A stretch of 64,000 nucleotides of DNA from Agapetus fuscipes (taxonomy: Eukaryota; Arthropoda; Insecta; Trichoptera; Glossosomatidae), in assembly GCA_951799405.1 (NCBI GenBank), contig OX637353.1:3906001-3970000 (forward strand), read 5' to 3'. A program made the position numbers and the translations under genes. Numbering within the stretch: the stretch's first letter is position 1; each line of letters opens with the position of its first letter. A model generated the notes under the pieces. That model was given only the letters and a program-made list of their open reading frames with translations, was not told the origin of the DNA and did no database searches. Of the stretch, positions 12,867 through 23,352 are shown in pieces.

Positions 12867-13529
12867 TGTTTTAATTTTACATTATTGAAAAAGTTATTGT
12901 TTTTTCTTACACTACAATACTTACTACAATAATGAAATCTATAGAATAGACGTAGTACAAATAATTTGAACTGTGTAAAGAGTAAACATAATATTTGTAT
13001 TACATTGGAGTCTGAAAATGAAAAAAATTAAATAATGGTATAAAACAGAATACCGCAATGTACTCCGTTGTAAGTTTACTCCGCAAAAGAAATATTAACT
13101 ATTCCCTCTGATATATTCGATTTTACAATACAGATGGTGTGGCAGTAACTTTTTTGAGTTATGGCTGTTTCAGTACAATAATTCAATCCAAACACGAACA
13201 AACAATATAAATAAAAATAAAACCGTTCGCGGCAACAAATTACAGAGAGTGCTCTGGAGCGCTGGCTGATGTGGCGCGCGTTTCCACATTATGAAAAAGA
13301 AATCATTGTGAGGTCATGTATTTGTGGTAAATCATTGAAAATGTCGGCGCTATGAGAAAATGAGTCAAGACGGTAATTGTGTTTAGTTAATAGTGTTTGT
13401 AAGAAAGTGACGCTTGTCAATTCCCATCGGTCTCTTTGTCAGTAAATTTGACACTGCTTAAACAGATGCCATTGAGTAGTTATTGAAATTTTCTAAGGTT
13501 TGTGCTTTAACGAAGTGAAAATTAATTTT

Positions 13530-13650
13530 TAATTTTAATTAAAAATATTTTTCTATACAACACACTTTTATGTTCACATTTTTGAGTTTAAAAAGCCTAA
13601 GCGCTATCAGACTTTCACCGTCCATCTTCAGAGGCTTACTGAGGTTACAA
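13530..13650 (-). repeat. PLE-like element fragment with hammerhead-like motif
   Basis: On the minus strand it reads CTGAAGATGGAC, loop, GTCTGATAGCG, then TAGGC and GTGTGTTGTATA. The same order appears at 35390-35490 on the plus strand, so the two are copies of one family. The first block fits the pattern CTGAAGA, one base, short stem, GAAACG-like, which also lies 3' of the Penelope-like coding relic at 32704-32735. The family link is inference. Confidence 0.55.
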
Positions 13651-13888
13651 ACAAAAGGATTAAAATTCAAGGTAGGAAAGAGAAAGTAGGTGAGGTTTTT
13701 CGGGCAAGTACTTCTAATAGGGGAGAAAAATTAGGTATAAGTAATTATTGATTGATAAAAATTTATCAAAATAAAATGGAATGAATTGTCAATTGATAAT
13801 CTTAAAACATGTTTTTGGCCACGCAAATATATGTAAGTTGACAAGATTCATTCCTCTTCACAAAAAATATATTTATAACACTCTAGTA

Positions 13889-14135
13889 TTCCTTGACTTA
13901 TAGGTTGGTATGAGGCTGACCACCCATACTGTAAAAAATGGTTCACTTTGCCAATGTCACCCCTGTTTCAGGGAATGTCGGCAAGAGTTGCAGGGCTTAT
14001 GTTCATATGAGTTTGGATTTTATTTGTAAGTACACAATCAGCATTTGTAAGCGCGAACTACACGTGTTTATTTGTGGGCATACATCTGAGAGCTTTGAAT
14101 GAATATATCCTTGCAACTTAGATTATAGATTATTA
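13889..14135 (+). mobile_element. Tail unit (TU) solo copy, variant A
   Basis: A full-length TU starting at TTCCTTGACTTATAGG and ending in CTTAGATTATAGATTATTA. Its 3' half has the variant A block GTAAGTACACAATCAGCATT and GGGCATACATCTGAGAGC, the same type as the LINE copy at 25508-28846 and the solo copy at 40726. No LINE coding sequence of the same age lies upstream. Its 3' tip abuts an older LINE relic (14136). Confidence 0.9.
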
Positions 14136-14490
14136 TACTATGGAAGTGAGACATTGGCGGTGAATAAAAGCGGACTAAGCAAAGTATGTAAATAACTTAC
14201 TTGAGAGAAATGCCAGTAAGGTTTGTAATGACTGTACTATCAATGAATGTAATAAAAACGAGAATATGAGAGAAAAAAGACAAAAAAAATGGTTAAGGTG
14301 CGATTGACCAAAAGAGTGTACAAAAGGAATGCCAAAGTTAAGAGTGAAAAAGGAAGACAGAGGAGCAAATGGATTGATCAAGTAAGCCAACTAGAATCTG
14401 CAGAGTGAGAAAAAGGGAAGAACATGCATGAATTAAGTGATAAATATTGAGGGGATGAAAGAAGTGACACATCTGCAAAGTACTGGTAAC
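14136..14490 (+). pseudogene. Eroded C-terminal relic of an RTE-like LINE
   Basis: Frame pieces YGSETLAVNKSGLSKV, then RSRGRQRSKWIDQVSQLES after frameshifts and stops, then GMKEVTHLQ match the C-terminal region of the long LINE copies (YGSEAWTVNESEISKV, GRGRPRKVWMDQISEI, EMKEVCKD). Several stops and frame changes show long inactivity. It is probably an old member of the same superfamily, now flanked by a younger TU insertion. Confidence 0.75.
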
Positions 14491-15154
14491 CTTTAATGAA
14501 ATGGTGGACGGATACTGTTACAGTTCACAGCCCTTTATGGCAACCATATTAAGCGACGAGAGGTCTTGTTTCAGCAACTTTATGCTAAAGACGAATCCTG
14601 CAGGTATTTGGTAAAGTTGGACTGAAATAAATCGAAACGTTTCAAATCAATGCATCATAGTGAAAGTTACAAATTTGATGGACATCTTTATCCCATAATG
14701 TGGCAGTAACTGTTGCTCTATTGATATTTCGCCGTTAGAGGTCTGAGCCTCTGTAGAGTTGCCTCTACTTTATTTCATTCTTATTGTACTCGTACGTATG
14801 TAGATAAAACAAAAGTTAACTGCACATAAATTGCAAATTATAACTGCCTATTATTTATTTATAACAAAAATAGTAACACATTTATTTATACAGGTAAATA
14901 GCAGCATTATGCCAAACAATTCAATTGAAGTGACGGATACCTTGTTCCAGAGAGGAAGGATCTCATTTTTTGTGAATGTTAAATAAACCTTGCGAAACTA
15001 AAAACCATTTCCGACACCCTCGGATCTAACTTAAGAGCTCTGAAGCGCTATTCTGATAAATTCCTTACACTTTGGATAGCAATTAAAAATTGCTAGCGCT
15101 TGCAAAAGAACTCCATGGATAAAAAAAATCATAGTACTTCTTATTTTTGGACAC

Positions 15155-15600
15155 TAAATCTAAGTGGCAAAGATATGTATCATTTGAGATTCATATTGAA
15201 TGCATTCCCACAAGCAGACACGCATAATTTCGCGCTTACAAATGCCGCATGTGGACTTAAAATATAAAAAACCCAATCTCAAATGAACATAAGCCCTGCA
15301 ACTCTTGCCGACCTTCCCTGAAACAGGGGTGACATTGGCAAAGTGAACCATTTTTTACAGTATGGGTGGTCAGCCGCATACCTTTCAGTCAAGGAATACA
15401 AGCAATTAATGCATTCAAATATATAAAACAAGTAAACTCTAAACAATTAAACAGTAAAAAAAAAAAAAAAAATACAAAACATATTTTTTTTAAGAAAATT
15501 TTTAAGAGCCTCAGCTTTAACCACCAGCATTACAGATTAACCCCCACTTCTTTCGATCCTTGCATACTTCTTTCATTTCATCCAGAATCGCCATTTCGTC
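15155..15600 (-). mobile_element. 5'-truncated RTE-like LINE copy
   Basis: On the minus strand the last codons of the LINE frame are readable (LDEMKEVCKDRKKWGLICNA, about 15600 down to 15525). A 3' UTR with a long A/T run and then a complete variant B tail unit (15155-15397) follow. This is classic 5' truncation from incomplete reverse transcription. The coding remnant is about 25 codons. Open frame 15160-15351 lies in the tail unit and is not a gene. Confidence 0.85.
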
Positions 15601-16316
15601 GCCTTAATTCTCGTCGAATTTACTAGAATAGTGCTTCTGCTTTTGAATTTAAACGTTCATCAACTGAGCTCTCGACTAAGCTCCATTTAAATCCTCCAAT
15701 TTAAAAAAAAATTGAGCAGTATTTTTTGTTTTATTTGCATGCTTTCTTTTATACGTTATTTTATCATACTTGCCACATATCGAAACCGTTTCCTCACTCC
15801 TATCTTACACCGTGCATTCCTTTTTCCCATCGTTGTTTCTCTCCACGTATTTCTTAAAGTTTTTCTTTCATGCATGAATTTCATTTAGTCTGTTTTTACA
15901 TAGATAACAGAAATATGAAAATATTCCAAGTAAACACAATTTCATCTATTCTTCTCATGTAAAAATCCTCTAGTATTATCAGGTCTGGGGATCAGGCTAT
16001 TTGTATGGGGTAGGGTCCCAGGGTATTATTCTCCGAGAAGAAAGCCAGGGCTGGTAAACGGCGGCCTGTGAGCAGACATAATGTACCCAATAAAGTCTCT
16101 ATTCAAGGTTACGTATTGACCTTTTTTGTCATTGTGGTGTAAAATTTGCATTCGCCTGTATTGCGCAGTATTACAATTGTTGAATTTATGACCTCTGAAT
16201 TTATTTCGTTTATCAACAAAAGCATTTCAAATAAGATTTTTATCTATACTTACAATATGCGTTTCTTCGCGTATTATGCCACAATGTATTTTTACGTATA
16301 GCTAACATTAAATTTG

Positions 16317-16375
16317 TAGAACGTTTCAGACTCGTAATCGATAGGTGGTGGGTTCTATTCCTTGCTTACCGCAAA
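16317..16375 (+). repeat. tRNA-like fragment
   Basis: The segment CAGACTCGTAATCGATAGG followed by GGTTCTATTCC resembles an anticodon arm plus T arm (B-box). No upstream D arm or acceptor pairing could be found. It lies just before a SINE-B copy and is more likely a SINE relic than a tRNA gene. Confidence 0.3.
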
Positions 16376-16397
16376 AACTGTGATTTAAAAAAAGATC

Positions 16398-16840
16398 GGT
16401 CGATAGCTGAGTTGGTACAGTGCTTGCATTCCATGCCGAGAGCTCGGATTCAAATCCCACCAAGGGAAATGATTTCGCATTTCGGCGTTTATTTCAAAAA
16501 ACCAAAATAAAAGACCGGCAAGGTTTACTCAGCCTTCATAAAAAATGAGTACCAGCCGTCTCGGGAGTTAGGAAACTTCCTCTTCAACTGAAATTTTTGG
16601 CGTACGGCCACCCCCTATAATCTATAATCTAAATTGCAAGAATATACTTGCATTCAAAGCTCATATTAAATGCATGCTCACAAACAAACACGTGTAAGTT
16701 CGCTCTTACAAATGCTGAATGTGCACAAATTAAAAACCCCTTACATGTTAAAATAAATAGGTTCCACTCACCACATCCAAAAATCTGCGGCGATAATGCG
16801 GCAAGAAGTTGTAATATATGTGTAGTTTAGTTGCGTATTT
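16398..16840 (+). mobile_element. SINE-B copy split by a nested TU fragment
   Basis: The head reads GGTCGATAGCTGAGTTGG with B-box GATTCAAATCCC. The body includes AAGACCGGCAAGGTTTACTC and GAGTACCAGCCGTCTCGG. The element is interrupted after GGCCACCCCC by a minus-strand TU 3' fragment (16616-16737), then resumes with TTACATGTTAAAATAAATAG and ends near GTGTAGTTTAGTTGCGT. The nesting shows TU was active after this SINE inserted. Confidence 0.8.
16616..16737 (-). mobile_element. TU 3' fragment nested in SINE-B
   Basis: The minus strand ends in TATAATCTATAATCTAAATT (tail) and contains the GCAAGAATATAC, CATGCTCACAAACAAACACG and TACAAATGCTGAATGTGCAC blocks of TU. Only the 3' half of the unit is present. 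The insertion point in the host SINE is between ACCCCC and TTACATG. Confidence 0.75.
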
Positions 16841-16884
16841 TTTCTCTTGGTGTAAAAATTCACTAACTTTATCAGGTCAGGTCG

Positions 16885-17040
16885 CAAAGGCCCCGAAGGT
16901 TCATCCATCCCTTCAGTAAATGGGTCTTTCTTGAGTTGTCGTTCTTTATCGACGATCAAGCTCGGAAAGGGCTCTTGAGGTGTGATTTACACAAAACAGC
17001 TCTCACCAAACCGTAAATCAGCCGGATGTTTTTAATGTTT
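16885..17040 (+). mobile_element. SINE-A body fragment
   Basis: Shares TTCATCCATCCCTTCAGTAA, GGGTCTTTCTTGAGT and CGACGATCAAGCTCGG with the body of the SINE-A copy at 7018-7331. The tRNA-like head is absent. The following GGCTCTTGAGGTGTGATTTA matches 61835-61945, indicating a subfamily with a different 3' part. Confidence 0.5.
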
Positions 17041-18575
17041 CAGGGACAGATCTTTGGGATAATAATTCGAGACGTCCAAAATTTGTATACCTACTTCCAA
17101 GGCCTGACGCAGTTCATGGATGTCGCTTATTTATTTGCAATTGAAGATAACAATAAGGGATTAGCAATAGATGATGAATATTAATCTATTTTTAGTAAAT
17201 CAATTCATTGTTCGATTGTTATGTTGCTTCTGTCGTACCTTTACACCAATATACAACTATTTTTGATACGGCAGCTTAAGCAAAAGTCAGTAGGTATGTG
17301 TGGATAGTAGAGCATCTCTCCTCATATGGTCATATGGTTAAATTAAGTACTCGAGACATAAATCAAAATGAACAAAGGATGGAAGAGAGTTAATAAAGTT
17401 GGTCGATATGGCGAAGAAAGAAAAGTAACAGCTCTCGGAATAGCGCCGGCCGGGATCTTCTTATATCTGCCCAATAATGATTACCATAACTTGTTCTTGT
17501 CACTCACTTGTTTCTGTCAAATCACTAGGAAGCGTTTTTTTTCCAACAAGAATTAAAGTTTTATAATTCGGCAATGGGGTCAACAAAATTAACATAAATC
17601 CACTCTAAATTGAGGAACATAAAGTGTTTGTGATTATTGGCCATAAATTATAACAAAAAATCTCTTATTTGTGGAAAAAATTGAAATGTAAAATTGGCCG
17701 TGAGTGCTACACAGTTTTTCAAGATCTATTATTTCGGGAATCACATTGTACACGCAGCCTTCGTCCAAATTCGACAACTGAAATTGACATTTGTGGATGG
17801 ATGGGAGGTTTTTAAAAAGACAATAATTACGATAAATTTTTTAAAGAAACATTTTTGAAACATAACCTCAACTTTTTTTGAATAATTTGGAACAAGAACA
17901 AAATTAATGGAAAGAAGAAATAAAAAATCAAAATTGTATACCTACCTACCTACCTGTAATACCTACCTGATGAACATGGCAGAAGACGTGAAATGGACAA
18001 TTTACACTTTTATATGGACAATCTATATTCTGTTTTAATTTTATGTTTTATAGCTGTATTTTTTATTTGTATTTTTAAACTCACTTTAGTTCTTAACATT
18101 TTGTTTTGTAGCAATGGCCACCAACAATAATTTTAAATCTGTACATTGTGGAAATGCCACCACTAATGGAGAGATTGCGCATTTTCTGGAAATATTTTTT
18201 TCTTGTCGTCTTAGTCTACCGAAGCATAAGCCATTCGTTTTTTTCTCAAAATTCGCAATATTTACCGAGTAATTAATTTTCAAAAATGGCTTTGTTCGCT
18301 TTCGGCTAAAACGGAAGTCGGCCATTTTAAAACCGGATGGGGTGGCTTTTATTGTCTATGATGAAACTTGGCAATTTTTAAAAGGTTTTAAAAGTAAAAT
18401 TTCCTTGTTACAGTTCACAGTGAGTTGTATTGTATTTATTACACATTAAAATGGACTTTCACAAAGTAACTGCCGAAAATAATATAAATAAATAAATAAT
18501 ATACCTACCTAAGCTTGGCAATTTTGTCGGTAGCCATCAAAATACTATTTTAAAAAGCAATAAGTTGACTTTTCA

Positions 18576-19265
18576 TAGGGATGGGATAATGAAAAAAAAA
18601 CAATTACAAAACGATATTTTCAAACACTATCGAAATATTTCGACGAAAATAAAAATCGAAAAAAAACAAAATTTTCGAAAAATGTATCGGTCACGTGTCC
18701 ATATTTTGAAAATTTCGAGTGTTGAAACGACTATCAAAAAACATCAAAATTTCTGGAAAAAAATACCGGTCGCTGGTACAGGAAAACACCATCGCAAGGG
18801 GAAACGGGTTAGTACGCGATTTGCAGTGTTACCGCCCACGAAGCAAGAAACGCATTTGAAGAAAAAAACACCATTTTTGATTCTCCGAAATCAATATGAA
18901 TATATCGATAGTTAAAAAAATTCAGCCGTACGTACTTTTGAGATTTGGGAAAATATCGATATTTCGATTCTATTGAAACGTGCTTCAAAACAATATAAAG
19001 TCGCTAGCGGAGAATATTTCCAACAAATAAGATGGTATGGAATGAAAAGGTAGGGAGGGGTGGAAATTCATTTAAAAAATCATGTTTATGTAAATGTGTG
19101 CCTGGCGACGAACACTTTCAAAACATTTTTGTTGTTCAAAACCATTAGGGAGAGGTAGAAACACATTTCAAGAATCAACAATTTATTGTCGAAATATCGA
19201 TATTTTTAATATCGAAGAAAATATCGATTTTTTTTACAACGAGATTAATATAATGCCCATCCCTA
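18576..19265. mobile_element. Non-autonomous DNA transposon (MITE), TAGGGATGGG termini
   Basis: About 690 bp bounded by TAGGGATGGG (18576-18585) and its complement CCCATCCCTA (19256-19265), each followed inwards by an ATAATG or TAATG-like block. The interior is AT-rich with many ATCGATATT and AAATATCGA blocks arranged near the ends as subterminal inverted repeats. The TAGGGATG terminus resembles hAT-superfamily ends, but no convincing 8-bp target duplication was found. The open frame 18565-18915 (116 residues, Lys-rich) starts outside the element, follows its composition and is not considered a gene. Confidence 0.65.
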
Positions 19266-19532
19266 ATGACGAACGTCAATATTCCGCAAATTTTGTTTGT
19301 TGTAAATTAAAAAAAAACAACAAAAATAAAGTGAATTAGAAAATAAAACCACCAGGCCTCATCCCGTTGTATATTAAGGCATAAGGAATGAAATTTTGCA
19401 CGGTTCGTGGCCTAAGTGCAAAAACCCCTCATGACTCAAAGGTAAGTTGTTTTAAGATTTTACCAGGTGTGTGTGAGTATTTATTATGCTATTTAGTTGA
19501 AAACTCACGCTGTGAGTAACAATTATGAAATT

Positions 19533-19755
19533 ATTTGTTTCGAACCCCATAATAAAAATACCGGCAAGGTTTACTCAGCCTTCACAAGAAATGAGTACCA
19601 GCCCCCTCGGGAGCTGGGAAACCCCCACTTCAACTGAAGGGTTGGCGTAAGGCCGGCCCCCTTACCTGTAAAAATAAATAGGTTCAACTCGCCACATGCG
19701 ACCCCTTCGATAACGCGGCAAGAAGTTACACTATATGTGTAGCTTAGTTGCGTTT
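19533..19755 (+). mobile_element. SINE-B copy, head missing
   Basis: Begins near TTCGAACCCCATAATAAAAA and continues with TACCGGCAAGGTTTACTCAG, AGTACCAGCCCCCTCGGGAG and CACTTCAACTGAAG. It ends with ATATGTGTAGCTTAGTTGCG. The tRNA-like head is missing, so this copy is 5'-truncated or eroded. Confidence 0.75.
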
Positions 19756-19938
19756 TTAGTTGCGTTTATTTGTGTCAGGATTAAGCATTTACCATGTTTG
19801 TTGATGAATGTAATTTTTGAGGTTATGTTTTTTTTTCTCATTTTTTCCTTCCAGCAAACATGAATTTTTACTATCTGTAGTTTAGCCAAACCTGTTTGTG
19901 AAACCATTCCAGATAAAAATCAACTGAATGTCTAAATA

Positions 19939-20064
19939 TAAATCTAAGCTGCAAAAATACATATCATTTAAGATTAAGATTCATATTAAACGCATTCCCA
20001 CAAGCAGACATGTATAATTTCGCGCTGAAACATGCCGCATGTGGACCTAAATATAAAAACCCAA
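19939..20064 (-). mobile_element. TU 3' half joined to a foreign LINE fragment
   Basis: The minus strand shows the TU 3' half (TTGGGTTTTTATATTTAGG, CATGCCGC complement, ACATGTCTGCTTGTGGGAAT) ending in CTTAGATTTATATTTAG. The TU 5' half is replaced at base 20065 by reverse-transcriptase C-terminal coding sequence from another LINE family. The junction is sharp. Confidence 0.75.
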
Positions 20065-20260
20065 GATTTGGAGTTCTTCACTTCGGGTGGCAGTCTGTTC
20101 CACTCCACCGGACCCGCAACACGGAAGCACGGTCTCCAAAATTTGTATGGATCTAACGGTGCGGCTGAACCAAATTGATTGCACCATCAGCTGCGGATCT
20201 GAGTGTCACCCATCTCAACAGGCGAAATCATGTCAGTCAGATAAGGTGGAGCCAAGCCAT
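20065..20260 (-). pseudogene. C-terminal fragment of a different LINE reverse transcriptase
   Basis: On the minus strand one frame gives KFWRPCFRVAGPVEWNRLPP then EVKNSK. This is the C-terminal signature (R..F.VAGP..WN.LP.E..) found in CR1/L2/Jockey-type non-LTR reverse transcriptases, and it is unlike the RTE-like LINEs here. It runs directly into TU sequence at 20064 and directly abuts the tail of LINE copy 1 at 20261. The open frame 20087-20272 on the other strand is a shadow. Confidence 0.7.
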
Positions 20261-22738
20261 TATCTAATCTAATCTAATCTAAGCTGCAAAGATATATATC
20301 ATTTAAGTTTTATATTAAATGCATTCCCACAAGCAGATATGTATAATTTCGCGCTAACACATGCCGCATGTGGACCTACAATATAAAAACCCAATCTCAA
20401 ATGAACATAAGCCTTGCAACTCTTGCCGTCCTTCCCTGAAACAGAGGTGACATTGGCAAAGTGAACCAATTTTTACATTATGGGTGGTCAGCCGCATAAC
20501 AACCTATAAGTCAAGGAACATACATGACAAATTACATTTTTTAAAAACAATAAATCACAATATATACATGGACATAAAAACTAAATCATAAAACCAATTT
20601 TACTTTAACAAACCTCAGCCGCCAACATCACAGATCAACCGCCATTTCTTTCTATCCTTACATACTTCTTTCATTTCCTCCAGAGTCATAACCTTCTTCA
20701 TACAAGCTCTTCTTTTATTATGACTCTGGATATTCCATTCATTCGCAATTTCGGATATTTGGTCCATCCATACCTTTCTCGGTCTTCCTCTACCACGACA
20801 TCCATCTATTCTACCAACATATACTTTCTTCGTCAGTCTTTCCTCATTCATTCTCTCCATATGCCCAAACCATCTTAACAAACTTCTTTTAATCTTCACT
20901 TTCACACTTTCTCTTGCACCACATTCTTCTCTTACAAAATCATTCCTCACCCTGTCACTCCGTTTTTTCCCAATCATACTTCTTAGAAAGTCCATTTCAA
21001 CAGTATGGACTTTACTAATTTCACTTTCATTCACCGTCCAGGCCTCGCTTCCATACATCAAGGTGGGTAAAAGTATGCCACTGCGTACCGCCAATCGAGC
21101 ATTTTTTGATATGTTTTGATTTTTGGCGATACAAGTTGTGGCACCCAGTACACACCTGCCCTTCATTACTCTTCTTTCAAATTCACCGGTCATTCTTCCA
21201 TCTTTTTCAAACTTACTTCCCAGGTATACAAACTCATTTACGACATCAACATTCATTCCATTAATTTTAAATTCATAATTCATACTTTCATCATCTCTTT
21301 CAAAAATCAATACTTTCGTCTTACTTGCATTTAACTTCAGATGGTTACCTAACAAAGCTTCATTCAATCTAGAGAGCATTGTTTGCAATTCTACTGCTGA
21401 ATCAGATACAAGAACTGCATCATCTGCATACAGTAGAACACTCACTTTGCTCTCTCCTATCATCAATCCACAATCATTAAGTCTAGCATCTCTGACACAC
21501 TTGTCCATGACTATGTTAAATAGCCATGGACTCATCACACATCCTTGCCTCACACCCTTATAAACTTCAAACCACTCGCTATACTCACCATCAATACGAA
21601 CACATGCCTTACTATTTTCATAGTTGGCATGCACCGCACCTAGGAGAGCCCCATTCACTCCGTATGCTTTCAAAACATCCCATAACATACCTCTGTCTAC
21701 TGAGTCAAAAGCCTTTTCCAGATCTACAAAGGCCGTGAACAGCTTCCGCCTCACCGACAATTGTTTTTCAACAAGTTGTCGTAGAGTAAAAATCTGATCA
21801 ACACAGCCTCTACCGGCCATAAAGCCGGACTGTATATCGGAAATCCTTTCACTAGTAGTCAGAATCACATTTTTTATAATCACCTTACAGAAGACTTTTC
21901 CTGGTATACTGAGTAGACTGATTGGTCTGAAGTTCTGACAGTCTTTTTTGTCCCCTTTACCTTTGTAAATGGGAACAATGACTGCCTTCCTCCAATCTAT
22001 CGGTACTACTCCTGCATTCACACAAAGCTTACATAATTCGTACATCCAATCTATCACGCATTCACCTCCTGCTTTCAACATTTCACCATTTATTCCATCA
22101 AACCCAGCAGACTTTCCATTCTTCAAACATTCAATAGATACTTTTATTTCTTCTTTCAAAATCCTAAATTCATTCTCTTCTGTCATTTTTCTAAACAAAT
22201 TTCTTTCGCCCCGACCAAAAATCCCTTCAAAATATTCTTTCCATCTCTTACATACTTCATCATTCTCCCATACCATCTCACCAACAGCACTTTTGATTCC
22301 TGGGGTGGTCAATGCAGAATCTTTATTCCTAATGGCACCGACCCATCTCCAGAATTCCTTCCTACTGTCGGTGAAACTTCTGTTCATTTTTTCATCAATC
22401 TTTCTCTGTTCATTCGCTTTGCTTTCATAAACTACATTCTTCACCATTCGCTTGGCTATCTTATATTCATCTTCTAGCTTTCTATCATTCCTGTCGTTCA
22501 GCCACTTTTTGTAACATTCCTTCTTTACTTTCACAGCCTCTTTTACTTTAGCATTCCACCAGGCATCCCCTTTCAATCTTCCACCTTTCGTTACCCCACA
22601 TACTTTTTTAGCGCATTCAATTATTCTTTCTTTCATATCCTTCCACATGCTTTCAATATCTTTTTCATTCACATTCTTTTCAAGTTCATTCACACTTAAC
22701 ATTTTTTGTAATTCTGATTTATACTTCACTTTCACCAT
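20261..22738 (-). mobile_element. RTE-like LINE, copy 1 (5'-truncated)
   Basis: The element comprises an intact reverse-transcriptase frame (20615-22738), a short 3' UTR and a variant B tail unit (20261-20518). It ends in an (ATCTA)-type short repeat at 20261-20283. Similarity to copy 2 stops at about 22738, so the endonuclease half was lost by 5' truncation. A single ORF with AP-endonuclease and RT plus a short-repeat 3' tail fits the RTE group. The clade is inference from motif style, not from a tree. Confidence 0.9.
20615..22738 (-). CDS. LINE reverse transcriptase, endonuclease domain missing
   Basis: A 707-residue uninterrupted frame encoding the reverse transcriptase and C-terminal part of an RTE-like LINE, the enzyme that copies element RNA at a nicked target. 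It collinearly matches residues 261-967 of copy 2 with no length change. RT landmarks include GFDGINGEML (about 212), VPIYKGKGDKKDCQNFRPIS, FVDLEKAFDSVD with the first catalytic Asp (about 339), GVRQGCVMSPWLFNIVMD, and the catalytic YADD (about 437-440). The C-terminus has RWFGHMERM and CRGRGRPRKVWMDQI, a basic tail typical of this LINE type. The Met start is simply the first ATG left after 5' truncation and has no biological standing. The absence of stops or frameshifts indicates recent insertion, although the copy cannot be autonomous. Antisense open frames inside it are shadows. Confidence 0.93.
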   Translation of the reverse strand: MVKVKYKSELQKMLSVNELEKNVNEKDIESMWKDMKERIIECAKKVCGVTKGGRLKGDAWWNAKVKEAVKVKKECYKKWLNDRNDRKLEDEYKIAKRMVKNVVYESKANEQRKIDEKMNRSFTDSRKEFWRWVGAIRNKDSALTTPGIKSAVGEMVWENDEVCKRWKEYFEGIFGRGERNLFRKMTEENEFRILKEEIKVSIECLKNGKSAGFDGINGEMLKAGGECVIDWMYELCKLCVNAGVVPIDWRKAVIVPIYKGKGDKKDCQNFRPISLLSIPGKVFCKVIIKNVILTTSERISDIQSGFMAGRGCVDQIFTLRQLVEKQLSVRRKLFTAFVDLEKAFDSVDRGMLWDVLKAYGVNGALLGAVHANYENSKACVRIDGEYSEWFEVYKGVRQGCVMSPWLFNIVMDKCVRDARLNDCGLMIGESKVSVLLYADDAVLVSDSAVELQTMLSRLNEALLGNHLKLNASKTKVLIFERDDESMNYEFKINGMNVDVVNEFVYLGSKFEKDGRMTGEFERRVMKGRCVLGATTCIAKNQNISKNARLAVRSGILLPTLMYGSEAWTVNESEISKVHTVEMDFLRSMIGKKRSDRVRNDFVREECGARESVKVKIKRSLLRWFGHMERMNEERLTKKVYVGRIDGCRGRGRPRKVWMDQISEIANEWNIQSHNKRRACMKKVMTLEEMKEVCKDRKKWRLICDVGG

Positions 22739-22790
22739 TGATGGCTTTATATACCATCTAGCACTAGGCGAGCATGACCACCTGATGGTG

Positions 22791-23039
22791 CTGGAGAGTT
22801 TGCTTTGCGGGATCTATTGCTGTGGTTTGTAGGAGCTGGAGCTTCCAAACATTTCACCCATGTCTACGATGGACTTCTTCAGCGTGAAGTTGAAGTGATG
22901 TTGATGAATCTGTAAGTTTCTACACCTTCACATTTCACCTACAAGCTGAAGAAGCCCATGGTAGACATGGGCAATACGTCCGGAAGCTCCAGCTCATACT
23001 AAACCTGAGCAACAGATCCCGGAAAGTAGCTCTCCAACT
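22791..23039. repeat. Foldback with hammerhead-like motif
   Basis: The left arm (22791-22883) and right arm (22944-23039) mirror each other over about 90 bp with mismatches. Paired landmarks are GGGATCTATTGCTG with CAGATCCC, GAGCTGGAGCTTCC with GGAAGCTCCAGCTC, and CCCATGTCTACGATGG with CCATGGTAGACATGGG. The right arm reads CTGAAGA, A, stem GCCCATG / CATGGGC, then AATACG (22946-22979). That is the motif seen at the PLE 3' region and in other foldbacks here. It lies about 50 bp from the truncated 5' end of LINE copy 1. Confidence 0.75.
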
Positions 23040-23352
23040 ATAATCATTGTTTTGATTGTTTGTTTACAGATTTCGAGAGTGAGGAAGATGTAGCAGAAGA
23101 CAAGCCACCCTGTCAGGCAGATAATCCGTACCCACAGTAGGCCTGAAGGGACCTGAAATAATGGAGCTGAAGAAAAATATCTAAAATGACTTAGACAGTA
23201 GAAAACATCCAAAATCATCTCGCCACCTTCCCATTGAGGATTTTCAGGGTGCCTTTCAAGCATGGAAGATACATCTCTGCAAGTATACTGATGCAGGAGT
23301 TGAGTATTTTGAAGAATTTTCAGCATTTGCGCACATTGCATCAATTAATCAT

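Larger units (their letters stand above)
12867..18575. other. Gene-free DNA between mapped elements
   Basis: Outside the repeats listed separately, the stretches 12867-13529, 14491-15154, 15601-16316 and 17041-18575 hold nothing recognisable. A (CTAC)n-type microsatellite lies at 17941-17960. Open frames at 16648-16830 and 16768-16959 lie in SINE sequence, and those at 17368-17556 and 18086-18325 have no known motif. Confidence 0.6.

Noticed and set aside
15160..15351. Cys-containing open frame (KSTCGICKREIMRVCLWECI), also seen in other tail-unit copies
   Set aside because: The similarity between copies is explained by DNA-level descent of the non-coding LINE tail; the frames differ in start, are interrupted in many copies, and lie 3' of the LINE stop codon.
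18565..18915. 116-residue Lys-rich open frame
   Set aside because: It starts just outside the TAGGGATGGG element and follows its AT-rich repeat composition; no domain.
21969..22430. 153-residue plus-strand frame
   Set aside because: Antisense shadow of the LINE reverse-transcriptase frame; similar shadows occur antisense to copy 2.
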